DNA from: Mycoplasma yeatsii GM274B
Lineage (GTDB): Bacteria; Bacillota_I; Bacilli_A; Mycoplasmatales; Mycoplasmataceae
Direction: 5' to 3'
Length of the DNA stretch: 64,000 nt
Assembly: GCF_000875755.1 (NCBI RefSeq)
Contig: NZ_CP007520.1
Coordinates: forward strand, 496,001 to 560,000
The notes below the pieces were generated by a model. That model saw nothing but the letters and a program-made list of their open reading frames with translations. It made no database searches and was not told the origin of the DNA. Position numbers and translations under genes: made by a program. Within the stretch, counting starts at the first letter, position 1. Each line of letters starts with the position of its first letter. Shown one piece after another: positions 53,813 through 64,000 of this stretch.

Positions 53813-55305
53813 ATGAAATTAACTAAAAAAATGATACCAATAATAGGTGCTACAGTTATTGGTTCAGCCGGATTGGTTGGAGCTGGATTTGGAGCTGGAA
53901 TGTGATATAGTCAACCTAAAACTAAAATAAAAGACTTATCATCATTAATTAGTAATAAAAGTTTGGGTGAACTTGATGAATCAATTAAAAATAATAAAGA
54001 AAAAATAATTGAATTAATCAAAGAAAAGAATCCAAATCTTGATCCGACTAAAGTAGAATTTGATATTCAAGACGATAAAGTTATTGTTAAACCTAAAGTA
54101 GGAGATAAAACTTATAAAGGTGAAGTTGAAATTAGCTTTTCATTAACAACTATTGATATAAAAACTTTAATTGAACAAGCTGATTTAGGAGAACTTGATG
54201 AATCTTATAAAGATAACAAGCAAAAAATAATTGAATTAATCAAAGAAAAGAATCCTAAACTTCATCCTACTAAATTAGAATTCGTTGTTCAAGATAATAA
54301 AGTTATTGTTAAACCTAAAACTGATTACAAAATTTATAAAGGACAAGCGGAAATTACATTTAAAATTATTACTCAAAAACAAGTAATTATTAATAAAATC
54401 AAAAGTGTTTGAGACAGTAATTTAAAGATAGATTTGTTGATGAAACATTAACAAGTAAACTTGGTAATGATAAGTATGGTAAATCTTTAACAAATGAAAC
54501 ATTATTAAAATCTGTAACTAGAAGATTAAAAGCAAATGATTTAAATGTCGTAATATCTAAAGGTGAAGATAGTGATACTGATTGAGACAAAACTAAAATT
54601 AGTCCTGAAAGTGAATCTTTTAAAATTAAATATGAAGATGAAGTAATTCCATTACCTTTTGGACAATTCAATAAGATACAAACTAAGTTTAAAGACGATA
54701 ATTTTGAAGAAATTACTGAAATTGGATACTTTATTTCTCCAGCGGATGGATTATTTACAGCGATTTTCATAAATTCTACAGATAAAGAAATCCAAGAAAA
54801 ACAAAAAGTAAATCTTAAAAAAGTTATAGACGTGTTACCTCCAGTAATAGAAAGTCTTAAATATGCTTTTTATGGATTTAGTGCACAAGAAATTAAAGGA
54901 ATAGAAAACTGAAATACTGAAAATATAACAGATATGAGCCATATGTTTGAACGTGCTGAGAAATTTAATCATGATATTTCATCTTGAAATACTAAAAATG
55001 TACAAAATATGGCATCGATGTTCTGAAGAGCTGAGAACTTTAATCAAGATATAGGTGACTGAAGCACTGGACATGTAACTAATATGAGTTCGATGTTTAG
55101 AGGAACTAAGGAATTTAATCAAGATATTTCTCGATGAAAAGTTTCAAATGTAACTGATATGAGTGGAATGTTTGTTGGTGCTAAAAAATTCAACCGTAAC
55201 ATAACAAACTGAGATGTTAGAAAAGTTGATAAATATGGTTTATTTAACAGTAATAGTAGTTTAGAAGAAAAAAATATCCCAGAAAAATTTAGAGAAAAGA
55301 AATAA
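53813..55305 (+). pseudogene. DUF285 surface protein gene split by a one-base deletion
   Basis: The first frame (53813-54451) codes for an anchor helix (IIGATVIGSAGLVGAGFGAG) and two lipoprotein-associated domains (KVIVKPKVGDKTYKGEVEIS). It then reads KSVWDSNLKIDLLMKH and stops. The relatives have WDSEFKDRFFDE; restoring a G after GACAGT (54418) returns the second frame, which runs to 55305 through DSEFKDRFVDETL, five to six DUF285 repeats (WNTENITDMSHMFERAEKFN) and the tail NIPEKFREKK. Current products would be a 212-residue secreted fragment only. The site is not a homopolymer, so reversal by slippage is unlikely. SD GAGGAAAG lies 4 nt before the ATG. Confidence 0.85.
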
Positions 55306-55306
55306 T

Positions 55307-55343
55307 TAAAAGTGTGGTAGAAGAAGAAAGCCACACTTTTTTT
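55307..55343 (+). terminator. Intrinsic terminator after split DUF285 gene
   Basis: AAAGTGTGG/CCACACTTT stem with seven T. Confidence 0.87.
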
Positions 55344-55351
55344 AAATGAAA

Positions 55352-55396
55352 ATATTACTTAACCATATTGTTAATTTCATCAAATTAATTAAAATC
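55352..55396 (-). pseudogene. 3'-end remnant of the PH-like gene
   Basis: About 45 bases after the split gene match the last 15 codons (LDEINNMVK stop) of the gene at 59349-59768, with small changes. Both lie directly after the terminator of a DUF285 gene. This is a scar of duplication or recombination that copied a DUF285 gene with its 3' neighbour. Confidence 0.65.
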
Positions 55397-55495
55397 CTTT
55401 TTATGCAAAATTTAATGTAATTTTAGTTTTTTTATTTTTTTTAGAAGTATACTAAATGTGATCTTTTTAAAAACATCAAAATGTGGGGGAAAATG

Positions 55496-57625
55496 ATGAA
55501 ATTAAATAAAAAAATTGTATCAGTAATAGCTATAGCAACTTTTGTTCCTGCTTCAATAGCTGGAGTTGGAGTTGGGATATGATACAGTCAACCAAAAATA
55601 AAAGATTTGTCTTCATTAATTAGCAACAAAGATCTAGGGGTAATTAGTGAAGCTGATAAAACTAATCAAAAATTATTATTAAATTTAATAAAGGAAAAAA
55701 ATCCTAGTTTAGATATAAATAAAGTAGAATTAGTAATTCAAGAAAATAAAGTTATTATAAAACCTAAAGTTGGAGATAAAACTTATCAAGGACAAGTTGA
55801 AATTACTTTTTCACTAGGTTATATTGATTTAACAAAATTAATAAAAGAAACTAATTTAGGAACAATTAATGAATCGGATTTAGATGATACAAATAAGTTA
55901 ATTGATTTGATTAAACAAAAGAATCAGTCTATTGATGTTGATTTTGATAAATTAGATTTAGAAATAAATAGAGATGCTAAGACAATTATTGTTAAACCTA
56001 AAAATGGAAACAAAACTTATAAAGGTGAAGTTACATTAAACTTTTTAATTAAAACAAAAATTAATGAAATTGAAGATTTAAACACAAACGCTGGAATATT
56101 TAATTCAAATACACCGGATGCAATTATTAGTCAATTTATTGAAAATAATAAAGATAGATTAGAAGACTTAACTAAAGATGATTTTGATGTCGTATCAAAT
56201 GACAATGGAAAATTAAAAATCAGAGTTAAAGATAGTAACACTCAATATCAAGGTGAAATCGAAATCATTTATTCAGTTAAAGATCAATTTAGTTCAATTG
56301 AAAAAATTGAAAAAGAAATAACCAATCTTAAAAACAATGATACTGAAAGTGTATTAAATCGTTTTGTTGAATTAAATTCTAGTTTATTAGATTCAAATAA
56401 AATTACTCGTGATCAATTAAAAGCTGTAGTTGCTGATGATGTTGCAACAATTACTATCGATGGTAATGATAAATATCAAGGTTCAATAGAAACTAAATTA
56501 AACTTATCAAAACAAACTCAAAAATATTTAGGCGTCTTATCTAATAATGATAAAAACTCTATATTAAAAGAAGTAGTTAATCGAAATAGTTGAAACTTAA
56601 ATTCAAATGATCTAGACATACAAGTTAAAGGTAACACTGCAACAATTACTGGAAAAACTGAAAAAAACAAAAAATTTATCGGAACAATTACTGCCGAGTT
56701 TGGTTTAACAGCTACTTACACAAACAATAACAAAGAATTAACAAGAATAGGATTCTTTAAAAACAATGCTAATGAATGACAAATTGAAAAAGTTAAGACA
56801 GATACAAATAAAGTTGTTTCAGTATTACCTGCATTTATAACTAGTTTAGAAGATGCATTTGAAGAAAATAAAAGCGAAACAATTTTAGGAATAGAAAGTT
56901 GAAATACTAGAAATGTAACTAATATGAGTCATACATTCTCTAAAGCTAAAAACTTTAACCATAATGTAGGAAATTGAGATACTTCTAAAGTAACTAATAT
57001 GAGTCATATGTTTGCCGAAGCAAAGAATTTCAACCAATATATAGGAAGATGAAACACCTCAAATGTAACTAATATGGACCATATGTTCTATAGTGCTAAA
57101 AAATTCAACAATTTCATATCTGAATGAGATACTTCTAAAGTAACTAATATGAGTAGTATGTTCTATGGGGCTAATATATTCAATCAATCAATAGGAAATT
57201 GAGATACTTCAAATGTAACTGATATGGGTGGTATGTTTGGAAACGCTTACGAATTCAACCAAGATATATCAAAAAAAACAGTTAAAAGAAAAGGTGGGTC
57301 AACTTACACAGCTTGAGATACTTCTAAAGTAACTGATATGAGTTATATGTTTCAACATACTGAAAACTTCAATACAAACATAGGAAATTGAAATACTTCT
57401 AAAGTAAAAGATATGCGTCATATGTTTGCTGGTGCTCAAAAATTCAATCAAAACATAGGTAGTTGAGATGTAAAAAGTGTAGAGAATATGGCACACATGT
57501 TTGAAAGTGCAAAAGTATTTAATCAAAATCTAACCAGATGAGAGGTTAAACAAGTTAAAGATCACACTAAATTCAATCTTGACGGTGTAATGAATAATTC
57601 AAATATCCCACATCGCTTCAGATAA
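55496..57625 (+). CDS. Large DUF285 anchored surface protein, intact
   Basis: 709 residues, the most complete member. Anchor helix (IVSVIAIATFVPASIAGVGV), two lipoprotein-associated domains (about 38-190), then the modules also seen in the leftward giant genes: INEIEDLNTNAGIFN (about 195), VKDQFSSIEKIEKEI (about 260) and YLGVLSNNDKNSILKE (about 340). After the ELTRIGFFKNNANEWQIEKV module come about nine DUF285 repeats (about 460-690) with one insert rich in Lys (KKTVKRKGGSTYTAWDTS), ending NIPHRFR. SD GGGGG lies 6 nt before the second ATG (55496); an ATG one codon earlier is possible. The T-rich promoter TTTTTTTATTTTTTTT with TATACT lies about 50 nt upstream. Confidence 0.88.
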
Positions 57626-57668
57626 CAATTAAGCCTAAAAAAATATTAATATAAAGAAGGACAAAATA

Positions 57669-59309
57669 ATGAAATTAAAAAATAAAAAAATCCCAATAAT
57701 ATCTAGTATAGCTCTTGTTTTTGCACCAATTATTGGAGTTGTAGCTGGTGTATCAATAAAAAATAATCAATTAAAAACAAAAGAAAAACATATTGCCAAA
57801 ATAAAACAAATTTGAGATAGTGAATTTAAAGATAAGTTCTTTGATGAATCATTAAAAAATATAAATCTATCATTTAATTTCAAAGATGTATATTTAACAA
57901 ATCAAAAATTATTAAAAACTGTAACTAAAAGATTAAAAGCACACGGTTTAAATATTTCAATATCTAAAGGTGAAGAAGATATAGAAGATAAAGTTTGAAA
58001 CGAAACTGTAATTAATCATAAGCATAAAACACAAACATTTAAAATTAAATATCAAGACGAAGTAATTTCTTTACCATTTGGAGAATTTAATAAAGTTAGC
58101 ACAAAATTTAAAGATGATTCATTTGAAGAAATTACTGAAATTGGATATTTAATTACTCCTGATGGATTGTTTACAGCAATTTTTCTAGACTCAAAATCTA
58201 TAGATAAACAATCACAAGAAAAGCAAAAAGCTAGTCTTAAAAAAGTTCCTAAAATATTACCACCAACAATAGATAGCCTTAACTCTGCTTTTTCATTTAT
58301 TGATGGACAAGAAATTAAAGGAATTGAAAAATGAGATACTTCAAATGTAATAAGTATGAAGAATGTGTTTAATGGTTCTGAAAACTTTAATCAAGCATTA
58401 AATTGAAATACTAAAAATGTAATTGATATGAGCGGAATGTTTAATAGAACATCATTTAATAATGATTCAATCATTAAGTGAAACACTTCAAATGTAACTA
58501 ATATGAGTTTTATGTTTTTTGGAGCAACTTCTTTTAATCAAGACATAAACTCTTGAGATGTTTCAAATATAACCAATATGAGTAGTATGTTTGCAAATGC
58601 TGAAAAATTTAAAAAACAATTAACAAAATGAGATACTTCTAAAGTTACTAATATGAGTGGGATGTTTGCTAATGCCGTTGAATTTAATGGTGATATAAGA
58701 AAATGAAAAACTTCAAATGTTACTGATATGAGTCAAATGTTTTTAGGATCTGATAGTTTTGATCAAGATATAAGCGGTTGAGATACTTCTAAAGTAACAC
58801 GTATGAATCAAATGTTTCTTGGTACTAAAAACTTTAATCAAAATATAAGCTCTTGAAATACATCAAATGTAACTAATATGAGTAGTATGTTTGAAGAAGC
58901 TGCAAAATTCGATCAAAACATAGGTAATTGAGATGTTTCAAATGTAACAAATATGTCAAGTATGTTTAAAAAAACAAAAAGCTTTAATCAAAATATAGGT
59001 AATTGAGATACTTCAAGTGTCACTGATATGAGAAGTATGTTTTCTAAAGCAGAAAAATTCAATCAAGATATAAGCACTAAACAAGTTCAAAAAGGTGAGT
59101 TAAAATACACCGCTTGAGATGTTTCTAATGTAAAAAATATGAGTGAGATGTTTTCTGGTGCTAAAAGTTTTAAACACAACATTTCTAACTGAGATGTGTC
59201 TAAATGTGAAAGATTTGAAAACTTTATAAAAGGTGATTCTAAAATGACAAAGAATTTAATTCCAGAAAAATTTAGAGATGATATTGATAATAATATTGAT
59301 GTTAACTAA
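57669..59309 (+). CDS. DUF285 anchored surface protein, repeat-rich
   Basis: 546 residues. Anchor helix (IPIISSIALVFAPIIGVVAG), no lipoprotein-associated domain, then the SEFKDKFFDESL module (about 45-150, with INHKHKTQTFKIKYQDEV nearly identical to the 52410 protein) and EITEIGYLITPDGLF. About twelve DUF285 repeats follow (about 215-510), with a Lys insert (STKQVQKGELKYTAWDVS). The tail is NLIPEKFRDDIDN. It begins 43 nt after the previous gene with SD GAAGGA and no promoter in between, so the two form an operon. Terminator follows at once. Confidence 0.88.
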
Positions 59310-59312
59310 TAA

Positions 59313-59341
59313 TTAAAAAGTGTCTCACAAGACACTTTTTA
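59313..59341. terminator. Bidirectional terminator
   Basis: AAAAAGTGTC/GACACTTTTT with T-runs on both strands, between convergent genes. Confidence 0.88.
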
Positions 59342-59348
59342 TTTTCTA

Positions 59349-59768
59349 TTACTTAACCATATTATTAATTTCATCTAACCAATTAATATTTGATTGAGCT
59401 ATTTTTTTTCCTATTAATTTAGCTTCATTTAAAGTTATATTTTCAACTTTAATAAAATCATTATCAAATACAAAAGATAAACTAGCAAACTGAGTTGAAT
59501 CAGTTAATCTAAGATCTTTTAATTGTTCTAAACCATATTGTTTAATTACGTTATTATATAAATTATGTTTTTTTACAAAAAATAATCTTTTATTAGTTAA
59601 TGTTAATAATCAAGCTTTATTTTCTATTCCTACAACTAATAGATCAATAATTTCTTCATCATCAAAAAACAGATTAACTAAATCATTAAATTCTTTTTTA
59701 TTAACTAAATATAAATTATTAGATAAATTATTTTTTAAATCATTAATAATACTTTCTTTTGATTTCAT
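59349..59768 (-). CDS. Small cytosolic protein with PH-like (YokE-type) region
   Basis: 139 residues, no signal or membrane helix. The segment KAWLLTLTNKRLFFVKKH (about 52-69), then YGLEQLKDLRL and SFVFDNDFIKV, has the beta-strand rhythm and T-N-K-R-L-x-F motif of bacterial PH-like domains (YokE/bPH families). Function unknown. It uses TGG for its C-terminal Trp. SD AAGGAG lies 5 nt before the ATG. A fragment of its 3' end is found at 55352-55396. Confidence 0.72.
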
Positions 59769-59985
59769 GTCTACTCCTTATTAATATATTACATAAATAA
59801 ATTACCTATTATAGTTAGTTAAGTAGTTTTATATTTAAAACTAATATATTATTCTCACAAAATAATATATAAAAACCTAAAAGAATATTATGATACTTTA
59901 GCATTATCAAGCCAAAATTGAATAGATAATAATGAAGATAAATTATTTTTTATAAAATACTTTTTAAAAATAATATTGCTAAGTT

Positions 59986-60210
59986 ATGAACAATCTATCT
60001 AATATAAATAATGAATCATCAGCTATGAAAATAGTTGTTAATGCTGTTAGAACTAAACTAGGAAGTTTTACTAAACAAGATATTGTAGATTTATGTGTTT
60101 CAATTAGTGTTAGTTCAGTTGAACAATGTTTATCAACTCTTGTTAAAGAACAAAAAATAGCAACAAAAAATTCTGGTAAAAATACAATTTATTATGCTTT
60201 AGATATTTAG
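59986..60210 (+). CDS. Small winged-helix-like protein
   Basis: 74 residues. The pattern FTKQDIVDLCVSISVSSVEQ...LSTLVKEQKIATKN...NTIYYAL resembles a winged helix-turn-helix with a short wing, so DNA binding is possible. No SD is obvious before the ATG, and the upstream 217 nt are AT-rich without a clear promoter. The reading frame ends just before a shared terminator. It could act on neighbouring genes, but that is a guess. Confidence 0.6.
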   Translation: MNNLSNINNESSAMKIVVNAVRTKLGSFTKQDIVDLCVSISVSSVEQCLSTLVKEQKIATKNSGKNTIYYALDI

Positions 60211-60240
60211 TTATTTAATATTTAAATAATAATTAAATTT

Positions 60241-60276
60241 AAAAAAGACCCGACAATTACTTGTGTGGTCTTTTTT
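60241..60276. terminator. Bidirectional terminator
   Basis: AAAAAAGACC/GGTCTTTTTT outer stem with an inner ACAA/TTGT pairing; T-runs on both strands between convergent genes. Confidence 0.85.
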
Positions 60277-60290
60277 AGATTCTTAATATT

Positions 60291-62689
60291 TTATTTTTTG
60301 TTTTTGTTAAATTCTTCTATTAATTTTTGTCTAAATTTTTCTGGAATGAATTCTAATTTATCTTTTAATTTACTTGTATCATTAATAAATTCTCTATGTC
60401 TTTCAACTTCATTTACATCTCAATTACTAATATTTTGTTCAAAAGATTTAGCAAGTCAAAACATATTACTCATATCAGTTACTTTTGAAGTGTTTCAATT
60501 TGATATATCTTGATTAAATGCTTCAGTTCAAGAAAACATGTATGACATATCAGTTACTTTAGAAGTGTCTCATGCTGTGTAAGTTGATCCATCATCTTTT
60601 TTAACTTGTTTAGTTTTAATGTCTTGGTTAAATGCTTTAGCATCAGAAAACATACCACTCATATCAGTTACATTTGAAGTATTTCATTTAGATATATCTT
60701 GGTTGAATGATTCTGCACCATTAAACATGCTACTCATATCAGTTACTTTTGAAGTGTCTCACATAGATATGTCTTGGTTGAATATTTCTGTTTTAGAAAA
60801 TGTTGATACCATATTAGTTATATTTTCAGTATTTCACTTATCTAAAGAACTATTAAAACTTTTAGCACCAAAAAACACTCCACTTAAACTTGTTAGTTTA
60901 GAAATATCTCAAGCAATATAAGTTGACCCATCATCTTTTACAACTTGTTTTGTATTTACATCTTGATTAAATGCTTCAGCATCTGAAAACATAGAGTTTA
61001 TTTTTTGTAAACTATTTATATTTCATTTTGAAATATCTTGGTTAAATACTTTTGCTTTATAAAACATATGACTCATATCAGTTACATTTGAAGTATCTCA
61101 TTTAGATATATCTTGGTTGAATGATTCTGCACCATTAAACATGCTACTCATATCAGTTACTTTTGAAGTGTCTCACATAGATATGTCTTGGTTGAATACT
61201 TCATTTCCTCTAAACATATTACTCATATTTTTAACATTTTTAGTATTTCAATTTCCTATATTTTGATTGAATTTGCTTGTTCTAAACATCTCACTCATAT
61301 CAGTTACATTTTCAGTGTTTCAAGATGAAATATCTTGATTGAATTTATAAGTATCATGGAATGTGTTAGACATTCTAATAACGTTTTTAGTATTTCAGTT
61401 TTCGATACCTTTAATAGTTTCGTTACTATTAAATTCAAATCCTCTACTTAAATCATTAATAATATCTGGTAATTGATCAGGAACTTCTTTTACACTACTT
61501 AAAAATCTATCTATTTGAAATAGTCCTTGAGTATTAATGAAATATCCTATTTTAGTTGCTTTTGTAAATTCAGTACCTTTTTGATATTCGTTATATTTAG
61601 TAAGTTCTTTAGCATTAATTTTACCTACATTTAAACTTATAACTTTACCTTTATAAACAAATTCTAGATCTTCGCCATCATTAGGACTTTGTGAATCAGA
61701 AAATGGTTTATTTAAATAACTGATATTTAAGTTACTTAATTCATTTTTTTCTAATCTTTCAGAAAATACTTTCAATATTGTATTTTTTGAAGCTATTGAA
61801 CTCTTTCATCAATCATCTGCATTGTCATAAGATCTGAATTTATCTTTAAATTCAGTATTTCAAACTGTTTTGATTTGTTCAACAATTTGATTGTCAGATT
61901 CTAAAAATAAATCAAATGTTAGTTCGACTTGGTTTTTATATGTTTTATCACCAGATTTAGGTTTAACAATAATTTTTTTATCTTGTTTATTAATTACTAT
62001 TTCTAATTTAGAAAAATCGATTGTACTAAATTCATTTTTTTGTTGAATTATTTCTTTTACTTTATTTTCATTTAATTCTCTTTCATCAATATAACCTAAT
62101 TCTGTTATATAAATTTCATCTGCTAGATTAGCCGAAATAATAAATGATAATTCAACTACACCTTCATAAGTTTTATCACCAGTTTTAGGTTTAACTATAA
62201 CTTTATTGCTTAGAATTTCTAAGTCTAATTTATTAAAATCAATGTTTAAGCTTGAATTATTTTCTTTAATTAGACTGATTATTTTCTCTTTATTTAGATC
62301 ATTACTATTGATATTTCCTAAATCTCTATTTGTAATTAAAGCGGTTAAATCTAAACTTAAATCAAATGATAATTCAACTGAATTATTGTAAGGGCTATTA
62401 TTTTGCATTGGTTTAACAACAACTTTTTCTTCACTAATATCTAGATCTATTTTTGTAAAATCAATATCTAAATTACCATTTGCTTGTCTTATTAATTCAA
62501 CTAATCTGTCTTTATTTAATTCAGATCTATTAATAAGACCGATGTTAGTGTTTTGAATTAGTCTTGTTAAATTAGTTCTGTTGTCTTTTTTGATTTTAGC
62601 GTTTCTTACTGCTATAGTGGTTATAGCAGTACCCCCCCCGCAACAGATAATAAACTAGTAATTGTAATTCACTTAGTTCTTTTTTTCAC
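60291..62689 (-). CDS. DUF285 surface protein, phase-OFF at a G8 tract
   Basis: If in frame, about 800 residues. Signal/anchor KKRTKWITITSLLSVAGGGT, three lipoprotein-associated domains (KVVVKPMQ, KVIVKPKTGDKTYEGVVELS, KIIVKPKSGDKTYKNQVELT), the TEFKDKFRSYD module, IGYFINTQGLFQI, about fourteen DUF285 repeats with three Lys/Asp inserts (KQVKKDDGSTYTAWDTSK), tail FIPEKFRQ. The start is GTG (62689) with SD AAGGTGA. On the coding strand GC is followed by eight G (62632-62639). With G8 the frame hits TAA 4 codons later; with G9 or G6 it joins the long frame. The rest is open, so this looks like a reversible translational OFF state rather than decay. Confidence 0.85.
62632..62639 (-). repeat. Poly-G (G8) contingency tract
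   Basis: Eight G on the coding strand inside the signal-peptide codons of the gene at 60291-62689. It is the only such G tract noticed in this very AT-rich window, so chance is an unlikely explanation. Confidence 0.88.
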
Positions 62690-62858
62690 AATATCACCTT
62701 CTTAAATTCTTATCTATTATATTTTGTCAAAAATACAAATAAATTTCAAATTTCAACAAATTATACGTCGTTTTAAGCAAAATAAATAATATCTCTAATA
62801 AACAAAATTTTTAAAACGATTCATGTAAAATAAAATCGTAAGACTTAAAGGAGTATTT

Positions 62859-63173
62859 ATGAAAATAATTGGATTTTGAAGAAGAGTTTGGATTCATTTT
62901 TTAACAAATATATTCATTATATTTACAGCAGGTTTTTATTTAATATTTTTAATAATTGCTTTTGTTAAAGGAAAACCTAATTTAGCAATGAGATTAAGCA
63001 ATACAACATATAGTAATCCAAAAAGAATGTTTAGATTATTTATCTTTTTATTACTATCAGTTTTAATTCACGCAACTGTTATTGGATTAATTATTGATAT
63101 TATTAGAATTATTATGAAAAAAGGTACGTTTGCTGAAAAATGATCAAATAACTACTATATTAAATCAAACTAA
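62859..63173 (+). CDS. Small two-helix membrane protein
   Basis: 104 residues with two hydrophobic segments (FLTNIFIIFTAGFYLIFLII, about 14-33, and FRLFIFLLLSVLIHATVIGL, about 58-77) joined by a basic loop (KGKPNLAMRLSNTTYSNPKR). Short basic ends, no signal cleavage site. Two Trp are TGA. SD AAAGGAG lies 5 nt before the ATG, and its own terminator follows. No family recognised. Confidence 0.75.
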
Positions 63174-63182
63174 ATCTTTGAT

Positions 63183-63212
63183 TTTAAAAATCTTGGATCT
63201 GAGATTTTTATT
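63183..63212 (+). terminator. Intrinsic terminator of small membrane protein gene
   Basis: AAAAATCT/AGATTTTT stem with 8-nt loop and T-rich tail. Confidence 0.78.
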
Positions 63213-63315
63213 TATTAATAGCACTTATTGATTTAATAAAATTTTTTATATTTTTTATGTTTTTAATTTAAATAGTAATATAATATTTTTTATAAATATT
63301 TAAAAGGAAGATAAA

Positions 63316-64000
63316 ATGAATAGATTATTAAAATTATTATCAACATTATTAGCTGTAAGCTCATCATCAGTTCTAGCAACAAGTATTGTTAGTTGTACTG
63401 TTTCAAATAATCAAAAAGTAAATGATGAAACTAAAAAAGATGATGATCAATCAAACAATGGTAGTGATGATCAAAATGGTGATGAATCTAAAACAGATGA
63501 TGAAAATAAAGATGATCCAATTCCAGACAACAACGATCAATCAGATAGATCTAATGATGAAAATAAAACTCCTGATTCTGATAATGATTCAAATACTACA
63601 CCAGGTGAAAATAATCTAAAGCCTGATAACGAGTCTGATTCATCAAATCAAAATGAAACAGTAAATATTAGTAATATTTCTGATCTAAATAAAATAAATG
63701 AAGTTTATTTAAAACAAACTATTAGTGATTTTAAAGAAATAAAAAACTCACAAAAAAATATCAAAAATATGATCTTAAATAGAGACTTACCTTCTAATTT
63801 TTATTCTCATAGTGATTTTGATTTAGATAAAGATGAAATTATCTTAGATGAAAATTTAAATAATAATGTATCATTAAAACTTATTAATAAAAAAGATAAA
63901 ACTCAAGTTTCTAATTCTGAAATTAAATGATATCAAAGAACCACAACTCCTTATGATGAAGTTTTTAAAATTGGTGAAAACGATTCTAAAAAAGTAACTT
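63316..64000 (+). CDS. Acidic-linker surface lipoprotein, 3' end beyond window
   Basis: At least 228 residues. Leader MNRLLKLLSTLLAVSSSSVL ends in the lipobox SIVSC (Cys27). Next comes a long Asp/Asn/Ser/Glu linker (about 30-115, runs like DDENKDDPIPDNNDQSD) and then a folded region starting near residue 118 (ISDLNKINEVYLKQTISDFK). TGA at 63928 is Trp and the frame is still open at the window end. SD AAAGGAAG lies 5 nt before the ATG. Mycoplasma lipoproteins of this type often belong to surface-enzyme or adhesin families; the visible part does not allow a choice. Confidence 0.8.

Noticed and set aside
60291..62632. Internal ATG start (62408) for the DUF285 gene, making the poly-G irrelevant
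   Set aside because: No SD before it, and it would give a protein without signal or anchor, unlike all relatives.
63422..63619. A Met/Lys-rich frame inside the last lipoprotein gene
   Set aside because: Out-of-frame reading of the repetitive Asp/Asn linker; no SD.

Overview
The window is about 75% A+T, and its genes read cleanly only if TGA is taken as tryptophan. With the gene order seen here (nox-lplA-pdhABCD-pta-ackA, infC-rpmI-rplT, crr-ptsI) and the lipoprotein leaders, this points to a Mollicute of the Mycoplasma mycoides/capricolum cluster. The species cannot be fixed from the sequence alone. No tRNA, rRNA, CRISPR array or integrative element was seen.

Left part (1-26.2 kb): mostly housekeeping genes. 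These are uvrC (cut by the window edge), a membrane protein matching only the N-terminal part of FtsK/SpoIIIE, an RNase J homologue without its catalytic histidines, NAD kinase, a short-chain dehydrogenase, trpS, a TrmFO-like flavoprotein without its catalytic cysteines, a probable ECF transporter S-component, infC-rpmI-rplT behind an L20-type leader, crr, ptsI and coaD. A divergent pair of very large membrane-associated proteins (1042 and 1804 residues, the latter FtsX-like) ends this part. Inside it (4.5-7.8 kb) is a small variable locus: two short lipoprotein genes, two copies of a structured RNA of about 125 nt, homopolymer-spacer promoters, and an IS3-family element inserted between one promoter and its lipoprotein gene.

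Middle (26.5-36.4 kb): a leftward operon for aerobic pyruvate use, in order nox, lplA, pdhA, pdhB, pdhC, pdhD, pta, ackA. NADH oxidase regenerates NAD+, lipoate ligase loads the two lipoyl domains, the PDH complex makes acetyl-CoA, and Pta/AckA turn it into acetate and ATP.

Right part (36.6-64 kb): a surface-protein locus broken only by thrS with its T-box leader and a few small genes. It holds two tandem giant genes, each with eleven full 231-bp (77-residue) repeats plus a partial one and each followed by a decayed tail of BspA-like (DUF285/PARCEL) repeats. There is a third tail fragment, a DUF285 lipoprotein, and a rightward cluster of four DUF285 proteins (one frameshifted in the middle, one at its end). 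Last come a DUF285 gene switched out of frame by a G8 tract in its signal region, and a partial acidic lipoprotein. Homopolymer tracts lie in promoters or signal regions of many of these genes. The locus therefore looks like a diversity-generating surface repertoire that combines promoter switching, translational switching, tandem duplication, gene conversion and gene decay.
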